The notes under the pieces: generated by a model
Told to the model about the DNA's origin: nothing
What the model saw: the letters and a program-made list of their open reading frames with translations, nothing else
The model's database searches: none
IMG/VR virus record: IMGVR_UViG_3300042475_001686
Span: 1 to 64,000 of that record
Length of the DNA stretch: 64,000 nucleotides
Direction: 5' to 3' (one strand)
From: a virus
In this document: in pieces, positions 25,397-32,679 of the stretch
Layout: every line of letters starts with the position of its first letter
Numbering within the stretch: position 1 is the first letter of the stretch
Made by a program: the position numbers and the translations under genes

Positions 25397-26134
25397 TTAG
25401 TCTATTACGGTTTTTTTAATTTCGTCAAGAATTTGTTGTTGTATGTTTTTACCCTCGGCAAGTTGGTATCTGGATTCCAATTTAAGTCCCCGCCCTTCTT
25501 GTCCCATTAACCAAGTTAAAAATCTAATTTGATCGTTTGGTACAAACCTTTTAAAAACTATTTTTTCATCTGTTAATGCCTGAGCGTAGAATAGCCCATC
25601 TCCTTCATTTATAACAAACTCAGTATTGTCTAATGGGACAAACCAGTTAAGCACAGCAGGTCTAAACCATCTGCCAAAATCAAATTCACCACTAGTAAAC
25701 ATTGCACTATTAGATGGAGCAGAAGGTGGATAACTTGGAGATGAGAGTCTTATCTTTAATGGCTTGTCTGCAAACATTACAAAGTTTATTGAATAGATTA
25801 AATCTATATACCCGCTTATTGCTGACTTGCGTTCTTGGATTATTGGTATTTTATTATTGAAGCCATCTAACTTACCTAACTTTGTATTTACTATTTCAGA
25901 TAGATATCCTTCAGGCCAATCGCATCTATCGCTTAGGTTTGATTTAAATACAAATAGATTTTTAAAAAATGCTGCTGATGCAGGACAGTTAAATATGCTT
26001 GTCCTTGGGTCTTCTGTTATATTTTTATTCAAAAAATAATTTACTACAGGCTCTGGATTTTTTAATGGCCATTGGTCTATTTGAGATTGATTATCTAGAT
26101 TAGATGACCAGTATATGGTAGTAGTCTCTTTCAT
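25397..26134 (-). CDS. hypothetical protein, distantly DUF6065-like
   Basis: 245 aa. Layout FNCPASAAFFKNLFVFKSN ... FGRWFRPAVLNWFVP ... GDGLFYAQALTDEKIVFKRF is reminiscent of the two DUF6065-like proteins at 3957 and 5359 (CP near the N-terminus, GxxYxQxxxFxxE late). Leaderless start: TATAAT 6 nt from the ATG. Function unknown. Confidence 0.55.
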   Translation of the reverse strand: MKETTTIYWSSNLDNQSQIDQWPLKNPEPVVNYFLNKNITEDPRTSIFNCPASAAFFKNLFVFKSNLSDRCDWPEGYLSEIVNTKLGKLDGFNNKIPIIQERKSAISGYIDLIYSINFVMFADKPLKIRLSSPSYPPSAPSNSAMFTSGEFDFGRWFRPAVLNWFVPLDNTEFVINEGDGLFYAQALTDEKIVFKRFVPNDQIRFLTWLMGQEGRGLKLESRYQLAEGKNIQQQILDEIKKTVID

Positions 26135-26146
26135 TTATTCATTATA
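26135..26146 (-). promoter_or_regulatory. leaderless -10 (TATAAT-N6-ATG)
   Basis: TATAAT at 26141-26146 on the minus strand, six bases from the ATG at 26134. Confidence 0.7.
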
Positions 26147-26176
26147 GCATTGCTGATTGTTTTATGATAGAATGTA

Positions 26177-26380
26177 ATGGTGGGAGACGATGTTAAGTTT
26201 AGTGATCTATTTGATCCTAGTCAGCCAAGAAGCGATAGAGATTTAATTGAGTCCCGCCTTGAAATATGCAATACGTGCGAACACTTTAATCGTCGTATGG
26301 TAAAATGTAAGAAGTGTGGTTGTTTTATGAAACTTAAGACAACACTAAGAAGCGCAAAATGTCCTATAGGAAAGTGGTGA
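26177..26380 (+). CDS. small zinc-ribbon protein, copy 3 (DUF6171-like)
   Basis: 67 aa. FDPSQPRSDRDLIESRLEIC, CEHF, VKCKKCGCFMKLKTTL and CPIGKW line up with copies 1 and 2. TATGAT is 8 nt before the ATG. First of three small plus-strand genes. Function unknown. Confidence 0.75.
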   Translation: MVGDDVKFSDLFDPSQPRSDRDLIESRLEICNTCEHFNRRMVKCKKCGCFMKLKTTLRSAKCPIGKW

Positions 26381-26384
26381 AAAA

Positions 26385-26570
26385 ATGGAAAAAGATGAAG
26401 TAATTTACATGATGCTTCAGAGCGTGAATAACGACAATAGAGAATTAGGTAAGAAGTCTGGTATGGCAGATGCTGACGTTGAGTCACAAATTCAACAAAG
26501 CCAGCCAAGCCTAACTTTTATCCTAAGTAACGTATATGAAAAACTAAAGGAGGCTGGTTTACTTGTCTAA
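26385..26570 (+). CDS. hypothetical small helical protein
   Basis: 61 aa: EKDEVIYMMLQSVNNDNREL, then SQPSLTFILSNVYEKLKEAG. Short 4-nt gap after the zinc-ribbon gene, indicating an operon; not recognised. Confidence 0.6.
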   Translation: MEKDEVIYMMLQSVNNDNRELGKKSGMADADVESQIQQSQPSLTFILSNVYEKLKEAGLLV

Positions 26571-26748
26571 ATATACTTTTAAACTAGATAACGAAAAGTG
26601 GAATGAGCATCTTAAAGAAATAGATGCACCTGCTCTACCTCGTGATCTAAATATTGTAATTGTAGTTGAAGCAGAAACTCAAGAGGCTGCCGTCAACGAT
26701 TTGGGCTGTATTATTAATCGTAGTACACTCGACTATGTAGCAGAATAA
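26563..26748 (+). CDS. hypothetical small protein, TTG start
   Basis: 61 aa. AAAGGAGG stands 9 nt before a TTG codon, which decides this start; it overlaps the previous gene by 8 nt. NIVIVVEAETQEAAVNDLG suggests a small alpha/beta fold. Function unknown. Confidence 0.65.
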   Translation: MSKYTFKLDNEKWNEHLKEIDAPALPRDLNIVIVVEAETQEAAVNDLGCIINRSTLDYVAE

Positions 26749-26766
26749 AACGTTTATATATATAAA

Positions 26767-26809
26767 AAAATACTCTAGCGATGTCTAAAAAACAAGGCTA
26801 GAGTATTTT
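26767..26809. terminator. bidirectional terminator
   Basis: Inverted repeat AAAATACTCTAGC (26767-26779) and GCTAGAGTATTTT (26797-26809) between convergent genes, with A/T runs on both sides. Confidence 0.88.
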
Positions 26810-26813
26810 ACTT

Positions 26814-27665
26814 TTATATGCTAAGTGATGGTTCCTTAATGCTAGAAGCATCTGAAGGAGCAACCAAGTTATTTACTGGATTAATAATAGACTTGCGTCC
26901 CATCATTAATTCTTCAATATTCTGACATACAACTGTCCACTCTTCTTCAAATATTTTCTTAGAGCGTCCCATGCCGATGTCGATCTGATCTGATCTTCCT
27001 TCCTTTGCTGCCATTTCTTTTACTGTCTTTTCAGAGTCCCAGTTAAGAATTGTGCATTGGAAATGCTTATCAACATATCCATCCTTGTCGACAAGATACT
27101 TTTCAAAGTTTCCACCCATGTATAGTCCATCATAGAAACCACGATTTAACCACCAGGAGAAGTATTTATCTCTAAACATTTCTCTGTGATCCATTCCAGT
27201 ATTGTTTACTTTTTCTTTAGCAGCAATCTGGTGCTTTCTGATTTCTAGATATAACTCGTGTGGTTCACCAAAAGGTTGTCCAAGTCCGTTATGTCCTGGC
27301 TCTACTCCTAACTGCTGGCTTACGCCTGAACCTGGAATTGAAGATACCATTTGTGAGAATTGAAAAGTTGTTCCATAAACATCTTTTCCGTAATTTGCTG
27401 AGTCTGCTCCACAAGTAATACCTTCTGACCATTTACCGTGTGTGATTCCAGGACCACAATAGTCATTGGTTGGAATAGCAACTATCTGAAAGTGCTCTCC
27501 ACCGTACTTATCTTGTAGCCATTGTAAAACTTCCATTTGATTTGCGTTACCGCATCCAACCGTAGTGTTAACAACTAGGGTTACTTTTCCTCTAAATTGC
27601 TCTAGGAAGTTGGTCTGCCCGTCGGCAGAATCTAATGATATATCGTATATAGATTTAAGTGTCAT
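26814..27665 (-). CDS. glutathione peroxidase-like thiol peroxidase
   Basis: 283 aa. The thioredoxin-fold GPx core is visible: FRGKVTLVVNTTVGCGNANQ (peroxidatic Cys about C38 in the place of Sec/Cys), LQWLQDKYGGEHFQIVAIPT and FEKYLVDKDGYV late. It is about 120 residues longer than typical GPx because of inserted loops and a C-terminal tail. Probably reduces peroxides; complements KatG encoded at 48 kb. AGGAGG before the ATG. Confidence 0.75.
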   Translation of the reverse strand: MTLKSIYDISLDSADGQTNFLEQFRGKVTLVVNTTVGCGNANQMEVLQWLQDKYGGEHFQIVAIPTNDYCGPGITHGKWSEGITCGADSANYGKDVYGTTFQFSQMVSSIPGSGVSQQLGVEPGHNGLGQPFGEPHELYLEIRKHQIAAKEKVNNTGMDHREMFRDKYFSWWLNRGFYDGLYMGGNFEKYLVDKDGYVDKHFQCTILNWDSEKTVKEMAAKEGRSDQIDIGMGRSKKIFEEEWTVVCQNIEELMMGRKSIINPVNNLVAPSDASSIKEPSLSI

Positions 27666-27700
27666 ATATGACCTCCTTGAGGTAATTATACGACAGGTTT

Positions 27701-27844
27701 TTAATTTTTACAAGAACACTCTGAACAGCACTGATCTTTGAATAATTTAAGTGCTAGACCGTCGTTTTCTGCTCTACCCAGATCTTCCCAAAACTTTTCA
27801 CGACCCATATTGTCGTTTTCTGAAATTTTTTGTGATTCGGACAT
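27701..27844 (-). CDS. hypothetical Cys-containing microprotein
   Basis: 47 aa. MSESQKISENDNMGREKF then a Cys cluster CCSECSC near the C-terminus. The ATG overlaps the stop of the SpeD-like gene (TAATG), so it is coupled to it. Function unknown. Confidence 0.55.
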   Translation of the reverse strand: MSESQKISENDNMGREKFWEDLGRAENDGLALKLFKDQCCSECSCKN

Positions 27845-28233
27845 TAGCGTTCCTTTGACATGTAGATGTCTTCTACTACGAAACCATTTTCTCTATCATA
27901 GATAACCCAGTCAATAGCCTTTATATCAAACCTTTCATTCAGTGCATTAAGTACTGTGAACTTATCTAGGCTACCACAGGTGTATAGATCGAATTGCAGT
28001 AATCCTGGATCTACCTCGTCCCAAATGTGAAATGCTATATGGCTTGTTTCAATCATAACAATTGCTGTCAAACCTTTATTGCCAGGAGCATCTACATATG
28101 ATGCAAATGGTCCCTTAATTATTTTCATATCTACCCTGCGAACTAGGTCTTTTAAGAACTCTACCGCCTCATCTTCTGATCTGATGGGGTTAGACACCTT
28201 TGCGTTTACTAACATGTGCTTATGTAATATCAT
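27844..28233 (-). CDS. speD: S-adenosylmethionine decarboxylase-like protein
   Basis: 129 aa from the leaderless start at 28233, the usual length of bacterial class 1b AdoMetDC; a longer frame to 28332 is unlikely. VMIETSHIAFHIWDE carries the Glu-x-Ser-His where the proenzyme self-cleaves (S64 would become pyruvoyl), and FDLYTCG carries the catalytic Cys (C86). Makes decarboxylated SAM for spermidine synthesis. No spermidine synthase is visible here, so it would feed the host enzyme. Confidence 0.8.
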   Translation of the reverse strand: MILHKHMLVNAKVSNPIRSEDEAVEFLKDLVRRVDMKIIKGPFASYVDAPGNKGLTAIVMIETSHIAFHIWDEVDPGLLQFDLYTCGSLDKFTVLNALNERFDIKAIDWVIYDRENGFVVEDIYMSKER

Positions 28234-28245
28234 GGATCCATTATA
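28234..28245 (-). promoter_or_regulatory. leaderless -10 (TATAAT-N6-ATG)
   Basis: TATAAT at 28240-28245 (minus strand) six bases before the ATG at 28233; decides the SpeD start. Confidence 0.72.
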
Positions 28246-28356
28246 CCAAAAATCTGAATTTTTTGCTGAAATGTATGATACGGGAAATAATAATAAAAAA
28301 GCAAAAAAAATAGTGAGCACATAGCCCACCACTTCTTTTATTTATAGATCCGCTAC

Positions 28357-28560
28357 TTAGTCAATAAGTTGTTCCACTGCCTGCTTTTCCCCGACAATCC
28401 ACCCGTTGTGAATTCCGATAAGTGGTGCGTCAATACAAACCGCAACACCTTTTGGCAACTGTGCTGGAAAGAAACCTATAAAATTTTCTACTGCTTGTTT
28501 ATTGTAAAACGGAATAGTCTTAGACTCTCCGCTAACTGTTGTTAGTTTTACTTGTATCAT
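28357..28560 (-). CDS. hypothetical small protein
   Basis: 67 aa: MIQVKLTTVSGESKTIPFYN, then QLPKGVAVCIDAPLIGIHNG. Small beta-rich fold; not recognised. Preceded by TTAGGAGAAAATAACA. Confidence 0.6.
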   Translation of the reverse strand: MIQVKLTTVSGESKTIPFYNKQAVENFIGFFPAQLPKGVAVCIDAPLIGIHNGWIVGEKQAVEQLID

Positions 28561-28681
28561 TGTTATTTTCTCCTAATTCTATTTTATCATGTAAGTAATG
28601 TGAGCGGTCATAATTTGCTAATGTCCCGCCATTTTCTAAGTGTGCTTTTCTGCGTAATTGTTCTACGCTATACCCTGCCAC
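28532..28681 (-). CDS. hypothetical microprotein, GTG start
   Basis: 49 aa read from a GTG that overlaps the stop of the next upstream microgene (TAGTG); VEQLRRKAHLENGGTLANYD is protein-like. Its end overlaps the following gene by 29 nt. No strong Shine-Dalgarno sequence. Confidence 0.4.
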   Translation of the reverse strand: MAGYSVEQLRRKAHLENGGTLANYDRSHYLHDKIELGENNNDTSKTNNS

Positions 28682-28791
28682 TATAACACGCACTCGCAAG
28701 GCTCAATGGCGTAATCCTCGTTATCACCATAAAAGATGTGCCCTCTGCCTGAGCATGTATCGCAATCTATTGTTTGAACTGAGTTTATCAT
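28681..28791 (-). CDS. DnaJ-type zinc microprotein
   Basis: 36 aa with CDTCSGRGHIFYGDNEDYAI and PCEC, the same CxxCxGxG...CxC pattern as the 70-aa protein at 31833-32045. AAAGGA 7 nt upstream. Promoter with the TTGTCAG operator at 28822-28844. Confidence 0.65.
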   Translation of the reverse strand: MINSVQTIDCDTCSGRGHIFYGDNEDYAIEPCECVL

Positions 28792-28821
28792 TTATTTATC
28801 CTTTTCTTTTTTGTTGATGTA

Positions 28822-28844
28822 ATTCTATCAGGGGGCACTGACAA
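28822..28844 (-). promoter_or_regulatory. early-type promoter with TTGTCAG operator
   Basis: Minus strand: TTGTCAG (28838-28844), then TAGAAT (28822-28827); the 17 bases from the start of TTGTCAG to the -10 box match the spacer length of the other copies. The -35 itself is poor. Confidence 0.55.
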
Positions 28845-28847
28845 GGA

Positions 28848-29033
28848 CTAACCTTGCCAATGTGGAGAATAATCTCCGTCTGTAATCTCTGTTGAGAGAA
28901 TATCATAACCACTTGATACAAGAGTATCTAATAGGTCATTTATTTGACGCTCACTAACCATGAGGCGATTTGATACAGAAACGAGAGTATCCTCTTTCTG
29001 TGCTGTATAACTTAGGTTTAGCATATTTGCCAC
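28848..29033 (-). CDS. hypothetical small DNA-binding-like protein
   Basis: 61 aa from a GTG 4 nt after AAAGG. YTAQKEDTLVSVSNRLMVSE then RQINDLLDTLVSSGYDIL could be a short helix-turn-helix or winged element; weak. Downstream of the operator promoter at 29061-29083. Confidence 0.5.
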   Translation of the reverse strand: MANMLNLSYTAQKEDTLVSVSNRLMVSERQINDLLDTLVSSGYDILSTEITDGDYSPHWQG

Positions 29034-29060
29034 CTAACCTTTCTTTTTTCTAATACTGTT

Positions 29061-29083
29061 ATTCTATACCCTGCCACTGACAT
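29061..29083 (-). promoter_or_regulatory. early-type promoter with ATGTCAG operator
   Basis: Minus strand: ATGTCAG (29077-29083) and TAGAAT (29061-29066); the spacer from operator start to -10 is 17 nt, as at 31054, 31782 and 36119. Confidence 0.55.
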
Positions 29084-29116
29084 TTTGGGGGGTGTCTGTG
29101 GTGTCCCCCGTGTGAT

Positions 29117-29224
29117 TTATCTCACACTATTTAGCGAATCTACACAATTCGGACATATCGCAGGGATACTGCGCTTAGAGACATAAGTGGTCTGACCACA
29201 CAACATACATTTTTTCTTACTCAT
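29117..29224 (-). CDS. zinc-ribbon microprotein
   Basis: 35 aa: MSKKKCMLCGQTTYVSKRSI then CPNC, a four-Cys zinc ribbon. AGAAAGG upstream; promoter TTGACT-17-TATTAT with both operator blocks at 29248-29287. Confidence 0.65.
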   Translation of the reverse strand: MSKKKCMLCGQTTYVSKRSIPAICPNCVDSLNSVR

Positions 29225-29247
29225 AACTAACCTTTCTTTATAGGAGA

Positions 29248-29287
29248 ATAATAACATAGAACACTGACAAAGTCAACACGACACGCC
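29248..29287 (-). promoter_or_regulatory. extended early promoter, both operator blocks
   Basis: Minus strand order: GGCGTGTCG (29279-29287), TTGACT -35 (29271-29276), TTGTCAG (29264-29270), TATTAT -10 (29248-29253). The 17-nt spacer begins with the TTGTCAG block. Best complete example of the repeated promoter architecture. Confidence 0.75.
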
Positions 29288-29494
29288 GATAAAATAAAAA
29301 ATATTTTGTGTTCTGTATCACATGTCCTAAATGTCCGATTTTCCTAGGCAACCTAGGGGGTTATCCACAGGCTGTGTATAAGTTATGTGTCTAAGGTCAC
29401 AAAAATAGTTTCCCGACACGCCCGAAAAACAGGCTAATTTGTCAGTCCCCCCTGATAGGATACCAGTATAACAAAAAGAAAGGTAGGTCAGAAA
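29288..29494. other. divergent control region
   Basis: About 270 bp between divergent operons. Holds GGCGTGTCG in inverted orientation (29414-29422), CCTAGG twice (about 29344-29358), a TTATCCACA DnaA-box-like site (about 29361-29369) and a TTGTCAG/TAGGAT promoter (29439-29461). No convincing ORF. Confidence 0.6.
29439..29461 (+). promoter_or_regulatory. early-type promoter with TTGTCAG operator
   Basis: TTGTCAG (29439-29445) and TAGGAT (29456-29461), 17 nt apart from operator start to -10; followed by AAAGAAAGG before the next gene. Confidence 0.6.
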
Positions 29495-29692
29495 ATGACT
29501 ACACTAAATAGAAATGAAGTAGTAGATTTGTTAATTGAAATGGATTTCTGCTTAACAGATAAAATCTGCGTATTTTGCTCATCACTAACAGATGGTTGGA
29601 ACGCTATCTGCTACTCTTGCCGTGACTATAAAGGCATGATGAACATTGTTGAAGCCGTAGAATACTACGGAACAGATATTCTCCCTGTGTGA
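29495..29692 (+). CDS. zinc-ribbon small protein
   Basis: 65 aa. CVFC and CYSC pairs (ICVFCSSLTDGWNAICYSCR) suggest one zinc site. First gene of the rightward early region. AGAAAGG upstream. Function unknown. Confidence 0.65.
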   Translation: MTTLNRNEVVDLLIEMDFCLTDKICVFCSSLTDGWNAICYSCRDYKGMMNIVEAVEYYGTDILPV

Positions 29693-29713
29693 GGTAAATC
29701 ACACCCACGCTAC

Positions 29714-29748
29714 GGCGTGTCGAATTGACATTTTTACAAAAGTATGAA
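29714..29748 (+). promoter_or_regulatory. promoter with GGCGTGTCG block
   Basis: GGCGTGTCG (29714-29722), AA, TTGACA (29725-29730), 17 nt, AATAAT. The same arrangement with identical spacing recurs 225 bp downstream. Confidence 0.6.
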
Positions 29749-29777
29749 ATAATAAAATTATAAAGAAAGGTCGAAAA

Positions 29778-29924
29778 ATGACTACATTTGATAGAATACT
29801 AAAGGCTCAACAAGAGCAACGCAAAATCCAAGCGATAAAGGATAAAGCCGTGGTTGAGAGTTTATTCTCTAATAATCCACGCCCTCTCAATAATGCCTAC
29901 CTACTAAAACAGGCTGAGAGATAA
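29778..29924 (+). CDS. hypothetical basic microprotein
   Basis: 48 aa, Lys/Gln/Arg-rich N-terminal helix (FDRILKAQQEQRKIQAIKDK). AGAAAGG upstream. Not recognised. Confidence 0.55.
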   Translation: MTTFDRILKAQQEQRKIQAIKDKAVVESLFSNNPRPLNNAYLLKQAER

Positions 29925-29939
29925 ATCACAAAAACTAAC

Positions 29940-29974
29940 GGCGTGTCGATTTGATTTCTACGCCAAAATATGAA
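29940..29974 (+). promoter_or_regulatory. promoter with GGCGTGTCG block
   Basis: GGCGTGTCG (29940-29948), AT, TTGATT -35, 17 nt, AATAAT. Near-copy of the promoter at 29714. Confidence 0.6.
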
Positions 29975-30005
29975 ATAATAGGATACATAAAGAAAGGTAA
30001 AAACT

Positions 30006-30218
30006 ATGAAAACTTATTCAATTGAAGATTTGCTGGTAGATACTTACTACGCACCTCGTTCTCTACGCCGTCGTTTCAATGGCGGAATTATCAACCACGC
30101 AGAAAAGCGTGAGGATATTTATTTATCAGAAGGCTATGAGGCTTTCGCTATTCGCTACCGCCCAACAGGTCGTTTCAATGACGAATGGGCTACTGTCGCC
30201 GTAAAGGTGGCAGACTAA
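30006..30218 (+). CDS. hypothetical small protein
   Basis: 70 aa: MKTYSIEDLLVDTYYAPRSL, RRRFNGGIINHAEKRED. Its stop overlaps the next ATG (TAATG). AGAAAGG upstream. Confidence 0.6.
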   Translation: MKTYSIEDLLVDTYYAPRSLRRRFNGGIINHAEKREDIYLSEGYEAFAIRYRPTGRFNDEWATVAVKVAD

Positions 30219-30331
30219 TGAAACTTGATGAATTCAAGGCTTATATTGAAGCACAGCGCAAAGCGCAACAATTGACAAACTCAGAGAAAATCGCTAAAAT
30301 TGTATCAACAACTAAGAAAGGCAATAACTAA
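30218..30331 (+). CDS. hypothetical helical microprotein
   Basis: 37 aa, MKLDEFKAYIEAQRKAQQL; overlaps both neighbours by one base (TAATG), a chain of coupled microgenes. Confidence 0.55.
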   Translation: MKLDEFKAYIEAQRKAQQLTNSEKIAKIVSTTKKGNN

Positions 30332-30591
30332 TGACTACAACAACTTATACAGATTACCCATTTACCGCTCAAGGTGTAAAATTTATTTCAAGAGTATATA
30401 ATAATTCACCAATGGCAAATCAAATTGCTATGCTTCCCGCAGGCGTATTTACTCAAATGAATCTTCAAGCAATTACAGACTTGTTAGGTGATGCTTCAAT
30501 TCTAACTCATACAGAATTAGTAAATGAATTAGAAAAAATCAACGAAGGTGGCTCAACTGCTTTCATTCTATTAGATGAGGAAAATAAATAA
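30331..30591 (+). CDS. hypothetical small protein
   Basis: 86 aa. DYPFTAQGVKFISRVYNNSP then ILTHTELVNELEKINEGGST. Coupled to neighbours by TAATG overlaps. Not recognised. Confidence 0.6.
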   Translation: MTTTTYTDYPFTAQGVKFISRVYNNSPMANQIAMLPAGVFTQMNLQAITDLLGDASILTHTELVNELEKINEGGSTAFILLDEENK

Positions 30592-30785
30592 TGTCACTAA
30601 CTAAATCACACTTCAAGGCTATCGCCTCAATTCTAAATGATGTCAAAGATGAAATTCACCCGCAGGTCTATGAAGACCTCGTGGAAAGTTTCGCAGTTTA
30701 TTTCTCAACTAAAAACGAAATGTTCGACAAAGCAAAATTTGAAACTGCTTGCGGTGTTGATGAGATAGGACTAATTCCAGTATGA
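30591..30785 (+). CDS. hypothetical small protein
   Basis: 64 aa, helical (LTKSHFKAIASILNDVKDEI), ends CGVDEIGLIPV. TAATG-coupled to the upstream gene. Confidence 0.6.
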   Translation: MSLTKSHFKAIASILNDVKDEIHPQVYEDLVESFAVYFSTKNEMFDKAKFETACGVDEIGLIPV

Positions 30786-30868
30786 TGAGAATTCTAACTA
30801 CACTTGTTCAAATTGGTTTAGTGCTTTCAATTTATTTTATAATTAGAAATGCCACGAAAGAAAACTAA
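30782..30868 (+). CDS. membrane microprotein
   Basis: 28 aa: MMRILTTLVQIGLVLSIYFI, one transmembrane helix, then a polar tail. Overlaps the upstream stop (ATGATGA). Short, so uncertain. Confidence 0.45.
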   Translation: MMRILTTLVQIGLVLSIYFIIRNATKEN

Positions 30869-30947
30869 ATTTAGTAAATGCGAAATCTGCGGTAGAATTT
30901 TTATCGCAGATCTAAAGTGTTTTGTGTGCGCTGCTAAAAATGCTTGA
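30849..30947 (+). CDS. zinc-finger microprotein
   Basis: 32 aa: CEICGRIFIADLKCFVC, a four-Cys zinc site, with a basic N-terminus PRKKTKFSK. Overlaps the membrane microgene. Confidence 0.5.
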   Translation: MPRKKTKFSKCEICGRIFIADLKCFVCAAKNA

Positions 30948-31036
30948 ACTTTCAACTAAAATCGCCTAGGGGGTTTTCCACAGGTTTATCCACAATGTGA
31001 ATTACGTTACAATGTGAATTTCCCCACAGATTTATC

Positions 31037-31076
31037 GGCGTGTCGGATTGAAAATGTCAGTAGAAAATGATAGGCT
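31037..31076 (+). promoter_or_regulatory. extended early promoter, both operator blocks
   Basis: GGCGTGTCG (31037-31045), TTGAAA -35 (31048-31053), ATGTCAG (31054-31060), TAGGCT -10 (31071-31076); spacer 17 nt. A DnaA-box-like TTATCCACA lies upstream near 30986. Confidence 0.7.
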
Positions 31077-31106
31077 GGAAGCCTGAAAATAAAGAAAGGA
31101 TAACTA

Positions 31107-31262
31107 ATGAAAAAAAATGTTCTAATTAGTTTTGTTACTGAAGCAGACTCAGATTTATCTGCTGTATTTGCTCTAAATAAAACTTTTCTAAATTTGCCTG
31201 AAAACGAATTAGCAAAGTTTGATGTGTTTGATGTTGTCGATGTTGTAGAGGAGGCTCAATAA
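31107..31262 (+). CDS. hypothetical acidic microprotein
   Basis: 51 aa, ISFVTEADSDLSAVFALNKT then FDVVDVVDVVEEAQ-like acidic end. AGAAAGGA upstream. Confidence 0.58.
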   Translation: MKKNVLISFVTEADSDLSAVFALNKTFLNLPENELAKFDVFDVVDVVEEAQ

Positions 31263-31263
31263 A

Positions 31264-31761
31264 ATGGGTTTGGATATGTATCTCCACGCTAAAAAGTATG
31301 TGGAAAAAGTAAATTGGCAGGCGTTACAGGATAATGATGAATTGTCTTATGACTCTCCTGAAGTGGTATTCCCTTTGTGGAATAATATTGTTGAAACAGC
31401 AGGAATGAAAGATGTTGCTGTTGATATCTATGGCGTTCATGTTGAAGTAACTTGTGCTTATTGGCGCAAGGCTAATCAGATACACGCTTGGTTTGTAAAG
31501 AATGTTCAGGGTGGAGAAGATAATTGTGGAGAATACTATGTATCCCATGAGAAATTGAAATCTCTACTTGATCTTGTGAATAAGGCTTTGGCAGAGCGTA
31601 ATCCTAACTTGTTACCCCCACAAGCAGGATTTTTCTTTGGCGGTACTGATATCGATGAATGGTATTGGCAAGACCTAAAGAATACTAAGGCTAAATTGGA
31701 CAGAGTATTTGCTCTACCCGAAATGTCCAAATTGTCCTTTTACTACACTTCTTCGTGGTAA
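31264..31761 (+). CDS. conserved phage protein (MGLDMYL family)
   Basis: 165 aa. The landmarks MGLDMYLHAKK, AYWRKANQIHAWFV, GFFFGGTDIDEWYWQDL are those of a family often seen in phages and bacteria and annotated as hypothetical. Conserved Trp, His and Asp suggest an enzymatic or nucleotide-binding role, but none is established to my knowledge. Follows the previous gene by one base. Confidence 0.7.
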   Translation: MGLDMYLHAKKYVEKVNWQALQDNDELSYDSPEVVFPLWNNIVETAGMKDVAVDIYGVHVEVTCAYWRKANQIHAWFVKNVQGGEDNCGEYYVSHEKLKSLLDLVNKALAERNPNLLPPQAGFFFGGTDIDEWYWQDLKNTKAKLDRVFALPEMSKLSFYYTSSW

Positions 31762-31775
31762 AGGGCGTGGGGGAT

Positions 31776-31804
31776 TTGATTTTGTCAGTCCCCCATGATA
31801 AGGT
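31776..31804 (+). promoter_or_regulatory. early-type promoter with TTGTCAG operator
   Basis: TTGATT -35 (31776-31781), TTGTCAG (31782-31788), TAAGGT -10 (31799-31804), spacer 17 nt; upstream GGCGTG is a partial copy of the second block. Confidence 0.7.
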
Positions 31805-31832
31805 TAGATTATTGAAAGAAAGGAAATAAAAA

Positions 31833-32045
31833 ATGGATAAATTGGAATACGCACTACGGACTATTGCTAACTGCGACCTATGCTACGGCAAGGGTTATCA
31901 TGGATTTGCTAATGGCGAGGACTACGACATGGAGGACTGCGAGTGTAATATCTACGGGCTAATCCTTGACGAAGACGGCTCAGTATTATTTGACAATGGC
32001 TTACTAAGTGAGCCTCAATTATTTACAACACAGGAGGCTTACTAA
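31833..32045 (+). CDS. DnaJ-type zinc small protein
   Basis: 70 aa. CDLCYGKGYHGFANGEDYDM, ECEC-like tail (EDCECN) matches a CxxCxGxG zinc motif; related to the microprotein at 28681-28791. AGAAAGGA upstream. Confidence 0.65.
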   Translation: MDKLEYALRTIANCDLCYGKGYHGFANGEDYDMEDCECNIYGLILDEDGSVLFDNGLLSEPQLFTTQEAY

Positions 32046-32046
32046 T

Positions 32047-32328
32047 ATGGGAAGTAATTTCGCACACGATTTAGCGTTGTTTGATGATATGGCTATTGAG
32101 AAGCAGATTAGAATTCACTTGTCTGCTAATCACTACCCACCCGTTCCACCTATCATGGTTCAACCTTGTGTTGAAGCCATTGACGCTGTGAATGACGCAG
32201 GACTTTGGGATTTAGAAATTCCTATGCCTGAAGGTGTAAGTTATAAAGGTTTGACTACTGCTCCTGCTTGGGCTATTATTGAACAACACCACCTTGATGC
32301 GTGGCTTATTGAAAGAGAGGAAGTCTAA
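32047..32328 (+). CDS. hypothetical small protein
   Basis: 93 aa from the ATG after CAGGAGG. FAHDLALFDDMAIEKQIRIH, ANHYPPVPPIMVQPCVEAID, WAIIEQHHLDAWLIE: resembles small phage proteins of unknown role. Coupled to the next gene (TAATG). Confidence 0.62.
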   Translation: MGSNFAHDLALFDDMAIEKQIRIHLSANHYPPVPPIMVQPCVEAIDAVNDAGLWDLEIPMPEGVSYKGLTTAPAWAIIEQHHLDAWLIEREEV

Positions 32329-32468
32329 TGAAATTTGATGAAATGGTAGTAAAGGTTCTTGACCTATTCCCTGAAGCGTTCTTCCATGAAGGAGAAGATG
32401 GCGAGGTAGTAATCTCAACAGGCTTCAGACTTGTAAATGACGAACTAATAGCGATGGAGGAAATCTAA
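32328..32468 (+). CDS. hypothetical acidic microprotein
   Basis: 46 aa: MKFDEMVVKVLDLFPEAFFH, EGEDGEVVISTGFRLVND. TAATG overlap with the upstream gene and GGAGG near its end for the next gene. Confidence 0.6.
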   Translation: MKFDEMVVKVLDLFPEAFFHEGEDGEVVISTGFRLVNDELIAMEEI

Positions 32469-32469
32469 A

Positions 32470-32679
32470 ATGGAATACACTTACTCACTTACTACTTCCT
32501 ATGACGGAAGCCTTGTAAATACCCTGCGAGTATCAGACATGCTTGAAGCCGTAAATGTGTGGGATAAATGCGTAGACTTTGGAGATGCTAAGGAATACGC
32601 AACCTACAACCTATCAGACCCAACAGGTAAAATGTATACAAAAACCTTTTATCGTAATGGAGAGGTATCCATTCGCTAA
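32470..32679 (+). CDS. hypothetical small protein
   Basis: 69 aa, YTYSLTTSYDGSLVNTLRVS then NLSDPTGKMYTKTFYRNGEV. GGAGG precedes the ATG. Not recognised. Confidence 0.6.
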   Translation: MEYTYSLTTSYDGSLVNTLRVSDMLEAVNVWDKCVDFGDAKEYATYNLSDPTGKMYTKTFYRNGEVSIR

